From Gordionus sp. m RMFG-2023 (lineage: Eukaryota > Nematomorpha > Gordioida > Chordodea > Parachordodidae), in NCBI RefSeq assembly GCF_954871325.1, contig NC_088775.1, forward strand, positions 55,529,561 through 55,593,560: 64,000 nucleotides of DNA, read 5' to 3'. This document shows, piece after piece, positions 21,395 through 32,197 of this stretch. The position numbers and the translations under genes are program-made. The stretch's first letter is position 1; each line of letters starts with the position of its first letter. The notes beneath the pieces were generated by a model. It saw only the letters and a program-made list of their open reading frames with translations. It made no database searches and was not told the origin of the DNA.

Positions 21395-23313
21395 CATTGG
21401 CGTACGCAGCAGGGGGCAGGGGGACAAATCCACCCCCCCCCCCCCCCCCCCCCAAGTTAAAAAATGCAGATGCCGGATATATTTTTCAAAAATATTATTG
21501 TTTATATTAATTTATATTTGTTAATACTTATTCGTATCTCATATTAAATATATATTATATTACATTTATTATCACATTCATAAGTTATTTTATCAATTAA
21601 TTTCGATTTCAAGTTTTCCGGCGTAATATTTACTTATTATTTTCAAATTTTTAGTGGCGTAATATTTATCTACCATTTTCAAATTTTTAGTCAAATAATA
21701 ATTATTTTTGAAACTTCTGGTCCAACAGGGAAAAAGAAATTGCAACCTTGTCCAACGAGATAGAGCCTCTTCCATCAAGCACTAACAGCTATTAAGGAGT
21801 TAGAAGAGCCAATTATTTGCTATTACTGAAATATTACAATGGCCTGAAAGAAATATTTCCTCAGAAGCAAGAAAATTATTGGATTCAATGCTTATTCCAA
21901 ATTTTATTTCTCATTAGAATGTATTATTTAATTATACAACTATTTTAAGTATTACTTTTCAAAAACATGACATTGACTTGATTAAGAAAATGAGAATAGC
22001 GGAGAGCATTTTATCAGAGCTCAAGGAAATTAGGGCTAATGTTGATGAAGAATTTCATATTTTATATTTTATTGTTGAGTCAAAAGCAGAGCTATACGTG
22101 TTTAATATTTCTCTCTCTCGACTTGTAGCAAGGCAAGCTCATCGTTAAAACATTAATGTAGGATCAGTAGAAGAGTATATCTTAGATGCAGATACATTTA
22201 TAACCCAAATAAATGAATTTTTAATATATGCAGCACTTACATCTGCAAATATTACTTCCACAAAAGCCTTCCCAACCTTTTTCAGATGGTGATAGAAAAA
22301 AAAATATTTGTTAGATTTTTATTATGAAGATGTTAAAGTATCTTATGATGCCTTACTAGCTGAATAACTATGTTTATAAGATTAACTATAGTTGACATAG
22401 TTCCAAAAAATGCTATGGATGATCTGCATTATTTCAAACACATTTTATAAATTCCCAATGTATTAAGAGGGTTTATAAACTCTTCCCATTAGTAAACTAA
22501 TGAGAGAACACTCTCTTTTTTAAGAAGAATAACAGAGGCCTTCAGAAGTATCATTTGCACGGCACGGATTTTTTTTAAAGATTTTTTACGTTATTTTTAA
22601 AAAAATTTTTAGACCGCTCGGCTTTTTTTTAAAATTTACAGGCTCGGCCCGGCTTTTTTTAAAATAAAATTTTCAGGCCCGGCCTGGATTTTTAAAAATA
22701 AATTATATTTATTTTTGATTTTTATAGCTAATAATAACGATTTCAAATATAGGCTGTTTTAAAAAATACAGCCCGGCTTGGGTGTTTCCTTAAAAAAATT
22801 TAGGTCCAGCCCTGGTGTTTTTTAAAAAAAATTTTGAGCCCGGCCTTGGTATAATTAAAAAAATTAAAATATTGTCCGGCCCAGGAGCCGGGCCTGCAGG
22901 TCTCTGAAAAACATACCAAGAAGTACAACATGTGAAAGTAGATTGAAAGGTTTGGATTTTTTGAATATTCATAGGCATTTGACGACAAGCAAGGATGAGA
23001 TAATTGAAAAATTAGCTCAATTCCAACGAAGATTGGATATTACATTGTAAATATATAACATACAAAATACAATTATTCCTAAGAAACTTTTTGTGTAAAG
23101 GCTCAAAAAATTCAAATTTCTATTTTGGGTCATTAAGTGATTCTTTACATATAATTTTTTATAATTCACATTAATTTAAAATTGTGTATTAGGAATAGTT
23201 ATTAGTCCTAATAAATTTATGCTTGATATTTTTAAAAAACAATAATATTTCTCAAAAAAATTTATTATACCCCCCCCTCCCCCCCCCAGACAAAATTCCT
23301 GCGTACGCGCCTG
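21395..23313 (+). mobile_element. hAT transposon with 8-bp target duplication
   Basis: The ends are inverted repeats: left cattggcgtacgcag and, read from the right, caggcgcgtacgcagg. They are flanked by an exact 8-bp direct duplication tatttttt (21387-21394 and 23314-23321). Long C tracts lie just inside both ends. The plus-strand remnants read as a hAT transposase C-terminus: NERTLSFLRRI (about 22500) and, after a nested MITE, SRLKGLDFLNIHRHLTTSKD (about 22930-22990). Many stops and frame changes show a dead copy. The 1.9-kb length is shorter than an autonomous hAT. Confidence 0.8.
22545..22915. mobile_element. MITE of the GCAGGTCTCTG family nested in the hAT element
   Basis: GC-rich repeats of the type ggcccggc and gagccgggcctgcaggtctctg split two conserved blocks of the hAT transposase C-terminus. 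Its right end matches the family ends at 58777-59202 and 59687-60122 (tgcagatctcta). The left end is degenerate and no exact target duplication was found. Confidence 0.6.
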
Positions 23314-23771
23314 TATTTTTTTAAAGCTTTTATTAAAATTGTGAACAAACATTATAACAATTTAATATAATGTAGCGATACACTTTATACCAACAAGTAA
23401 AAATCGCGAGGGGGGGTGGGGGTGTTACTGCTTAAAACCTATTCATACTGTGATGTATATTGCCGAATTTTTTTAGAAGAACCAGAGCTCTATTATCTCA
23501 AGACAAACATTGGTTTTATTTTAGACCTTTTTTTTTATCGGGATAATTTTTTATCCCACGAAAATAATTTAGCTGGCTCACTAATTTTATATTCCTATCC
23601 AGGCCTGAAATTTTTTTTCCAATAATTAATATAATTTGAATTTATTTTTTGTTTCTTCGAAACACTCACTTTTTCCTCTTTTTAATAATATATTATTTTT
23701 TATTTGTTTTCATGGTACTTTTAAAATAAATAAGATTTGTATTTTATATTTTTATTTAATTATAATTAGTG

Positions 23772-24005
23772 TTGATAATTAGTCGAGTTTTTTCGACTAC
23801 GACTATGAAATCGACTAAAACGACTAATTAGTTGACTAAAAAGACTAATATAGTCGACTAAAACAACTAATTTAGTCGCTATTTAGTCAGCATAGTCTAC
23901 CCATTTAGTCTACATGCTTATCGATTAATTTAGTCGACTAAATAAATTTTTTGAGCCTAACCGAACCTGACCAATGTATAGTCGGGGTTAGTCTAGTTCT
24001 TCCGA
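23772..24005. repeat. TAGTCGACTA-rich repeat, truncated MITE
   Basis: It begins tagtgttgataattagtcgag, a variant of the hAT-type TAGTGTTGTTAA terminus. About 200 bp follow in which actaattagtcgacta-like words recur many times on both strands. No matching right end is seen before the next element starts near 24020. Confidence 0.45.
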
Positions 24006-24022
24006 CTACTTGAGATATCAGA

Positions 24023-26480
24023 GAAGATAAACCATAGATAAGTCACAAATCTCATCTTCGTTATTTTTAAGAATTTTTTAATTTTTCTTAATTTCTTTAA
24101 TCAAATGGGCAAAAATATACATGTTAAATATTTAAATTAGGATGTATCATAGAAAAGTGACAATTGTCATAATCGTTATTTTGAAGTTTTTTGAGTCATT
24201 TTAAAGTATATAGGTAAAAATATTTTGTAACCATGTTAAATTAAAATTTCAGTGAAGATGTACCATAGAAAATTGGAAATTGTTATAATCCTTATTTTTG
24301 AACTTTTTTAAATTAAATAGGTAAAAATATATATTGTAAACATGTTAAATTCAATGATAGTTAAATTAAAATTTCAGTGAAGATGTACCATAGAAAAGGA
24401 CAATTGTCATAATCGTTATTTTTAATCTTTTTTTGAATTTTTTCAAAGCAAATAGGTAAAATTATATATCGAAACATGTTATATTAAAGTTACAGTGAAG
24501 ATGTACCATAGGAAAAGTGACAATTGTCATAATCGTTATTTGTGAACTCTTTTGAATTTTTTTAATGTAAATAGGTAAAAATATATATCGAAACATATTA
24601 TATTAAAGTTACAGTGAAGATGTACCATAGAAAAGTGACAATTGTCATAATCGTTATTTGTGAACTTTTTTGAATTTTTTTAAAGTAAATAGATAAGAAT
24701 ATATATTGTAAAGATGTTAAAATAAAATTTCAGTGAAGATGTACCATAGAAAAGTGACAATTGTCATAATCGTTATTTTTTAACCTTTTTGAATTTTTAG
24801 GATCAAAAAGGATGATTCAGAATTAATATCTAAAATTATACAGCTACTAGAACATAATAATGGATTGACGATAAAAAAAATAGTGGAAAATTTACCACCT
24901 CATCTCAAAATCAGTGATTCGGGAATATCTAGATGCATTAAATCAATGGGATGGAGCAGGAAAAGGGTTGGAAAAGAACCGATAGACCGAATTCCCCAGA
25001 TGTTATAAATATTCGTAAAGAATATTGCCTAAAAATGATGAACGTGCCATTTCAAAATATATTCTATTTAGATGAAACAGGCTTCAATTCTCACGTCATT
25101 TCCCACTATGGATGGGTACCTCTGGGTAAGAGGCCATCTGTCAAACTCCCTCCTTTAAAGGAGAAAAACACATCGGTTTTGTGTACCATAAGAATTAATG
25201 GTCTCAAAAATACATGATTATAAACGGGACATTTACATCAATAAAATTCAAAACTTACCTGGATGAATTATCATCCATTTTACCGTTGAATTCGCTAATA
25301 ATAATGGATAATGAACCCATTCACCGAGCTCATATAATAACAGAAAATTATCAAAATATAGTATATCTTCCACCCTATTCCCCTAATTAAACCCCATTGA
25401 GAATTTTTTTGGCGTTTTGAAAAATCAGTATCGCTCTATATATCTCAAACCCAATAACAGAATTCATATAATTGAGGCAATTACTAGCCTATTGCTTAAT
25501 TTCACTAATTTCAATTTCACAGCCTTCTACTCACATACGATACGTTATATCGAAGAGGGAATCCGATCTATTCCTTTGAACAATTAATTTAATAAATTAT
25601 TACACTAGATTATTATATAATAAAGATATATTTTTACGTTATATTATGTGCAATACAAATAAAAAAATAAATATTTTTTGATATTTTATTATGTAAATAA
25701 AATATACATTAAATAAAGATTTCACAAGTCATTTTCGAAACTTTAATATAAGAAAGGTAAATTTGATAGAAAATAAAATAAACAATGAAGAAATAAGTTA
25801 AAAAATATCATAATTTCACCTTAAATCTTACCCATAAATAAATTGTATATTTTTTAACTCATTCAGAAAGTCTTACAGTTTATAGATAAAATTAATTTTA
25901 AAGAAAAAAAATATTTTAATTCTTTTTTATAAATTTCAAATGTGTTACTTTAATTATTTTTGCAAAGATTATAATTTTATATGAATGGGTTTTAATTTAA
26001 TCGTCAACATGTTTCATTAAATCATCACAACACTGTAAGATTTATTTATTTGATGTTTTTTTAAATAAAAAAATGATATTGTAATATTATTTTTGTTACA
26101 ATTTATTAGTGATTTCCATGTCATGCCCAATTTGAAAAAGATTTTTGAACATTTGATAAGAATTTTAGGAATATTTATTTTAGCCTATTTACATTAAAAA
26201 ACTTTAAAAATAACGATTATGACAATTGTCACTTTTATATATGTTACATCTTAATTGAAATTTTAATTTAACATGTTATAAAAATATATTTTTGTCCATT
26301 AGCGTCAAAAAAAAATCTAATGTTTAAAAATATTGATTATGATAATTGCCAGTTTTCCAAGGAACATCTTCATTAGATTTATAATTTAACAACTTTACAA
26401 TGTAAATATTATTTTACCCTTTATGTCAAAAAGTTTCAAAAATAACTAATATGACAATTGTCACATTAAAATATTTTCTT
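24023..26480 (+). mobile_element. Tc1/mariner-type transposon flanked by inverted 120-bp repeat arrays
   Basis: The left flank holds six clear copies (starting near 24141, 24257, 24382, 24500, 24619 and 24738) of a 116-125-bp unit. The unit core reads gatgtaccatagaaaagtga followed by caattgtcataatcgttatt; a seventh degenerate copy lies near 24023. The right flank holds three copies in inverted orientation (near 26208, 26328 and 26442). A transposase pseudogene lies between. The arrays act as extended terminal inverted repeats. Exact outer ends and a TA target duplication could not be fixed. Confidence 0.65.
24800..25588 (+). pseudogene. Tc1/mariner-type transposase pseudogene
   Basis: The N-terminal part (about 24800-24960) shows a helix-turn-helix-like region, with LTIKKIVENLPPHL and ISRCIKSMGW. 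The catalytic core follows: FYLDETGFNSH (first Asp) and YGWVPLGKRP, then SLIIMDNEPIHRA (second Asp, about 25300), then YLPPYSP and NPIENFFGVLKNQYR (Glu, about 25400). That is the DDE arrangement of Tc1/mariner, with about 34 residues between the last two acidic residues. At least three frame changes separate the parts: near 24945, near 25215 and in the SPN-NPIE region at 25387. The copy cannot encode a full transposase. Confidence 0.8.
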
Positions 26481-27309
26481 TAAAAAGATCATATAAAATA
26501 ACATAAAAAAGATATAAATATTTTTAAAAAAATTGTTTAGAAAAAACTACATCTTTTAATATGCTAAAAACAATAGATAATTTTGCAAAGATGATTAAAA
26601 AAAACTATAAAGGATTTAGCTAAAGATTGTTTATTTATAATAAAATTCTCAAAAGAATTCCTCAAGAATGATTTATTTACAAAGAAGATTGAAAATTCTT
26701 ATCAAATCAATATGTTCAACAAAATGTATATATATTATAAGGTAAAATCTTTGTTGATATTGAAGATAGAAATATCAATAACAACTTAAGCAATTGAAAG
26801 ATGGTGGTTAGACCAAAAATAACATTAAAAAAATACGGGATGGCTCGCTCTGAGTATATAAATCACGGATTATGTCTAAATATTTTTAAAAAATCCTTGC
26901 CAAGCCTAATTTTCTCTTTTGAAAATAGGATACTGGACAAAATTTTTCTAATTTAAAATCGTTGGAAATTAACTCTGCAGCTATCTGATATTAATTTTTA
27001 AAAAAATTCATAAATAATACTTAATATTAATATAAACCAATGTTTAATAAAAAAATTAATTATTATTTACATTAAATTCTATGAAAAAATTAATTATTTA
27101 TCTAAATATCTTTAGTTTAAAAGAAAAAAATGATTTATATTTTAATTTATATACCTATAAAATAAAATAACATGTACAAATAAAATTTAAAAACAAAAAA
27201 ATAAAGTATTATTAAAAAATTTATATGAGAGGTGTAATTTATTTATAAATTTTAAATTTGTGTTTTTTTCCATTTATAGCATGGGTATATAAGCATAAAT
27301 AATATAAAA
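26480..27309. other. AT-rich DNA, no gene recognised
   Basis: Low-complexity sequence between the mariner-type element and the Helitron, without any repeat pair or coding motif that I can support. Confidence 0.5.
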
Positions 27310-27379
27310 CTAGTAGAAAACCCGTCAAAAATGACCGGGAATGAGATTTTTATTCACTTTTTTACGATAGATGTCATGC

Positions 27380-27640
27380 CAGGTCCAAGCTCACAATATT
27401 AGGAAGCATATAATTATAATAAAGTTTATCAAGCCCAGCTCAACCCTTAATAATTTGTAAAAGATATTCCCATGTCAGGTGCAAGCTAATATTAATTTTG
27501 AGGTTCCAAGCCCAGTCGTATCCAATATAATTTTGAAAATTTTTCCCACCTCGGAGATAGTTAAATTTTTAATTGATTTATCATCACATGAAGGGGAAAT
27601 ATCTGATTTACCAATTAGTTTAAGATGTAAAAAAAATATG
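27380..27640. repeat. Inverted repeat arm A inside the Helitron
   Basis: This 260-bp segment is the near-exact reverse complement of 30570-30830. Shared text includes aaggggaaatatctgattta on this arm and its complement on the other. Confidence 0.8.
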
Positions 27641-28295
27641 TGAATTCCGTATTAAGGGAAACTGTGAAGGCCTGGGCAAACCACTTATTAGAGAATCATG
27701 ACAAATAAAATAAAAATAACCGACAGTAATATGATCAATTATAATTATATATAAAAAATATATTGTTGTTTATTATTTAGGGTTATTGTAGCTTTTCGGA
27801 TAAATTTAATGTATGTCTTGCATTTCCCAAATTATTTGTCTTAATTATGTTAAGTAAAAAAAAAATGCTATCTATTTAAATTACAAAAATGCCATTAAAC
27901 ACTAATGAAACTTATATGCAAATTATATAAATATATTTTAAGAAAATATTTTTTATTTTTTTAAAAAATTATGAGGAATAATTATTATGTTGTGTATTTG
28001 ATAAAATTAAGAGCAAATCCTTGTTGACATTTTTATTTTTGATGGAAAAAGCGACAAAATAAATCTGGAAGGTCGTCTGGAGAGGAAATAATTAATGTAC
28101 AATTTCATATCATTTAGTGTTGTAGATGAAAGTAATGACGGATTGTGTATAAATCCTGATAAAGATGAGGCATATGCCTTGGGATACTGGTAAAAGAAGA
28201 ACGCAAAATGATATTTCTGTCAATGTCAGCATTGGTAGCCTCATCTAAAATAGAATCATGAACGACAATGTTAACTCAACCATAAAAAGGTTCCA

Positions 28296-28550
28296 TTAAC
28301 AAAGTTGATGAATGCCGTACTGCACATTCAAGTTTGAACATTCCTCTAAATAATCATGAAGTTTCTCAGAGAATCGGATAAAGTAATATTTATAATAACT
28401 CCTAGTTAAGTGAATGATAGTACGGAATAGAATGCTTATATTTGTTAAAAAATAGGGAGAGGTGGCATAGGGATTGTGGTAGTGGTGATATTTGGAGCAA
28501 CTGGTGAAAATAAAATAAAGAAAATAAACCTCCAGAGGAGTTAATTTCAA
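28296..28550 (-). CDS. Unrecognised 84-residue frame inside the Helitron
   Basis: The frame begins MKLTPLEVYFLYFIFTSCSK and contains YHHYHNPYATSPYF. It lies in a less repetitive, more balanced stretch (about 28020-28600) than the rest of the element. I recognise no family. Helitrons often carry captured host sequence, so a gene fragment is possible, but an accidental frame is equally plausible. Confidence 0.2.
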   Translation of the reverse strand: MKLTPLEVYFLYFIFTSCSKYHHYHNPYATSPYFLTNISILFRTIIHLTRSYYKYYFIRFSEKLHDYLEECSNLNVQYGIHQLC

Positions 28551-29329
28551 GCGTAGTTCTTTATTATTTTGGCTACCAGTAACTCTAGAACGGGCAAGGC
28601 GTTTGTTTATTCCTCATTATTTTCTTTGCTTATCTTTAATAGATTCATCATGTTTTGTAGCAATGTGAGGGATTAAGGTCTAAAGTAAAAAAAAAAATTT
28701 TTAAGTTAATTTTATAAGGTAGGAATTAAATAAAATACCATTCGGAGAGACCAATTGGCAAGCTTAAAAAAAATATGAACCTTGTGAATAAGTATAGAAT
28801 AATTTAAATAATATAATAATACCGTAATCAATGATATATATTGACCGTAATATGTATTTTTTTTGGAATAAATATAAAATCATAAAAACAGAAAACCCCG
28901 TTTAGTATTTTTTATTGAAAGAATAAAAAGGAGAATTGTTAAAAAAGGTAGGAACCTTAAGAATAAATATATAATTTTAATTCAATAAAAATAAATATTA
29001 ATATATAATGATTTTAGAATAGATATAAAATCATATATAAAAATAAAAATAATGTACTATGTATATTTTTTTTAGCATTATACAAAATAATCAGCAGGAA
29101 TAATAGAGCAATGGTGGATCCGACAAAATGGTAAGCTTTAAAAAAAGTAGGATCCTTAAAAATTGTTATATTAATTTAGTTAAATTTTAAAAATGTACTT
29201 TTTAATTTCAGTTAGACAAAATATTCATCAGAGATAAAAGCGCTTAATGTGCGGCCCGACAAAATGGATAGCCTTAAAAATACGAAAAAATTTCCAAGCA
29301 TCCAAGATTTTAATAATTTAAAAAAATTT

Positions 29330-30400
29330 TCTCAAGCCCATTTCAATCTCTAATAATTTTGAAAACCAAGCAAATATTAATTTTCAGATATATTTTTTAA
29401 GCCCAGTCCAACCCATAATAATTTTGAAAAAATTTTCCAAAGCCTAGAGATATTAAATTTATAATTAATGAAGGGGGAATCTCTGATTTACCAATTAGTC
29501 TACAGGAAAAATATATTTCTTTATAAATTAACACAAGACAAACATTTAACATTAAAAATCCCAATATAGGTTCAAGCCCACAATATTTAGGAAAAATTTC
29601 CAAGTATCCAAGATCTTAATAATTTAAAAAATATTTCTCAAGTCCAGCTCAATTCCTAATAATTTTGAAAACCAAGCCAATATAAATATGAGATATATTT
29701 TTTAAGCCCAGTCTAACCCATAATAATTTTGAAAAAATTTTCCCAAGCCCAGAGATATTAAATTTATAATTAATGAAGGGGAAATCTCTTATTTACCAAT
29801 TAGTCTACATGTAAAAGATATTTCTTTATAAAAATATTAACATAAGACTAATATTTAACATTAAAAAATCCCAATATAGGTTCAAGCCTACAATATTTGG
29901 AAAAATTAAAAAAGATTTTCTCAAGCTACCTCAATCCCTAATAATTTTGAAAACCAAGCCAATATTAATATGAGATATATTTTTTAAGCCCAGTTTATAC
30001 CATAATAATTTTGAAACCAAGCCCAGAAATATTAAATTTATAATTAATGAAGGGGAAATCTCTGATTTATTAATTAGTCTACGGGTAAAATATATTTCTT
30101 TATAAAAATATTAACATAAGACTAACATTTAACATTAAAAAATCCCAATATAGGTTCAAGCCTACAATATTTGGAAAAAATTTCCAAGCATCCAAGATCT
30201 TAATAATTTAAAAAGATTTTCTCAAGCACATTTCAATCCCTAATAATTTTTGACCAAGGCAATATTAATTTTGAGAAATATTTTTTAAGCCCAGTCCAAC
30301 CCATAATAATTTTGAAAAAATTTTCCCAAGCCTAGAGATATTAAATTTATAATTAATGTATGAGAAATCTCTGATTTACCAATTAATCTATGAGTTAACT
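29330..30400. repeat. Tandem array of ~300-bp units inside the Helitron
   Basis: The landmark gatttaccaattagtctac recurs near 29486, 29790, 30064 and 30373, giving unit lengths of about 304, 274 and 309 bp. Each unit holds several caagccca...aataattttgaaaa sub-repeats. Related text occurs in the second Helitron-family copy at 62040-63080. Confidence 0.75.
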
Positions 30401-30569
30401 CCTAGTTATATATGCAAAAAAAAACATGTGAATTGGTAATAAAGGAAACTGAGAAAGCCTGGACAAAGCACTTATTATAGAATCATGACAAAATAAGGTC
30501 TGTCCTAATATTATTATAAGAAAGAAAAATATTACCTCATATTATTGGAGATAACTCCAAAAATGCTTT

Positions 30570-30830
30570 TTTTTTACATCTTAAACTAATTGGTAAATCA
30601 GATATTTCCCCTTCAGGTGATGATAAATCAATTAAAAATTTAACTATCTCCGAGGTGGGAAAAAATTTTCAAAATTATATTGGATACGACTGGGCTTGGA
30701 ACCTCAAAAATAATATTAGCTTACACCTGACATGGGAATATCTTTTACAAATTATTAAGGGTTGAGCTGGGCTTGATAAACATTTTTATAATTATATGCT
30801 TCCTAATCCTAATAATGTGAGCTTGGAAAT
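30570..30830. repeat. Inverted repeat arm B inside the Helitron
   Basis: Reverse complement of 27380-27640. The two arms enclose about 2.9 kb. Unusual for a Helitron, whose ends are not inverted; it may reflect insertion of a family member in the opposite orientation. Confidence 0.8.
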
Positions 30831-31339
30831 CTATGAGTTAACTCCTAGTTGAATTTCTATATAAAATATTAAAAATTTGTAATATTTAGTAAATAATGTA
30901 TTACTTTGACAATTGGTTTTAATATGGCCTCCTACAGTTGCATAGAAAACTTAAGTTATAGAATCATCTGTTTGTATAAAATAAATAAATAAAATCAACA
31001 AATAAAAATACGTACCGATGACATGACGTAGCGCTGACATGACGTCACGAAACGTAGTGAGGACATCGGTAAATTATAATATAGATAATAATTTATAAAA
31101 TTACATTAAACAAATTCAATATAATAATAAATAAAAAATATAAAAAATGATCCTTTTTTTTATGTTATTTTTTTTATAGCTGATACCGATTATTTAATAT
31201 CCATGGTTTTTTTAAAATGAATATTTTTAAAGTAGGTGTTATACTCTAAATGATTAAGCAACTTGTGAATGAGTTTTGCCTAAATAACAATTATTATCGT
31301 CAGGAATACAATATACAATTTTTGACTCAAAAACATACT

Positions 31340-31676
31340 GAATTTAGGTCTAAGCCGGCTTGACTCAGACGTTTAAAAATAAATTTCGGGTCAAAAGTCG
31401 GCTTGAACCAAGTCATGAGCCGACTCGAGCCAGCCGATTAATTTGGCTCAATGAGGAGGCTTGAACCTTAGTTAATTTTCCACTCAAAAACTGTAAGCCG
31501 TCTTAGTTCAGCCGTTTAACAATACTAACTCAAATAAATAAATTTCGTCTCAATAATCGGCTTGAGTGAGCTAACGGCAGAGCCAGCCGACTCAATTAGC
31601 TGGCTTGAACCTGAGCCAAATTTTACTGGCTGAGTTTTCAGCTAAGCCGGCTTGGCTCAGCCGTTTAACAACACTA
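31340..31676. mobile_element. MITE remnant with GCCGGCTTGA repeats, right end caacacta
   Basis: Several copies of gccggcttga/gctcagccg-like words are present. The right end, ctcagccgtttaacaacacta, split as ctcagccgttt and aacaacacta, complements the tagtgttgtt terminus shared with 40924-41153 and 46854-48313. The left end is not clear. It directly abuts the P-type transposon region. Confidence 0.5.
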
Positions 31677-32197
31677 TACCTGCCTCCTTCCTATCATGAG
31701 ATAGCATCTTATTATCTTTATATAACGCTTTTTTTTTATTTTCGAAAAATTTAAGTTTGTTTTTATTACGTGAATAATTATTCCAATGATATATATAACT
31801 ATAGATTGGCGATTCATTCATTCAATGCATTATAAAAGTGTCCACATATTGTAATCAGCTGTAGCGCCATTTTGTAGTTTGATTATCCATTATTTGTCAG
31901 CAAGAAATATTAATATATAGAAAACAAGTCTACTACGATAATTTAGTTTTAAAGGTTTCGATTTATGATATAATATTTTATAGTATCTTTTATTCTTAAA
32001 TTTTCATAAGACTTTTTTTATGAAGGTGGTCTAGGTGATTATATTTAAAAAATAAATCTAAGACTAACCCACCTTTTAATTTTTTAAAAATATAGTTTAA
32101 CTTAATCCTGCATGGACTTATAAATCTTATGTTAATGCATCTTAGGATACATGCAAAACAGATCTTTTAATATCACTTTTATTATTTTGTTTAGATA

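Larger units (their letters stand above)
27310..31085 (-). mobile_element. Helitron, canonical ends, 3.8 kb
   Basis: Read on the minus strand, the element starts TCTATATTATAATTTACCG at 31085. It ends with a hairpin (cccggtcatttttgacggg, at 27321-27339) followed 7 bases later by CTAG at 27313-27310. The base before the 5' TC is A and the base after CTAG is T, the A^T insertion rule of Helitrons, and there is no target duplication. No Rep/helicase coding sequence was recognised, so this is a non-autonomous copy. Internally it contains a ~260-bp inverted repeat pair and a ~300-bp tandem array. A second family copy starts at 61799. Confidence 0.8.

Noticed and set aside
24141-24790. Regularly spaced ~120-bp repeats that could suggest a CRISPR array
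   Set aside because: The host is eukaryotic, the units are similar over their whole length instead of having unique spacers, and inverted copies sit on the other side of a transposase.
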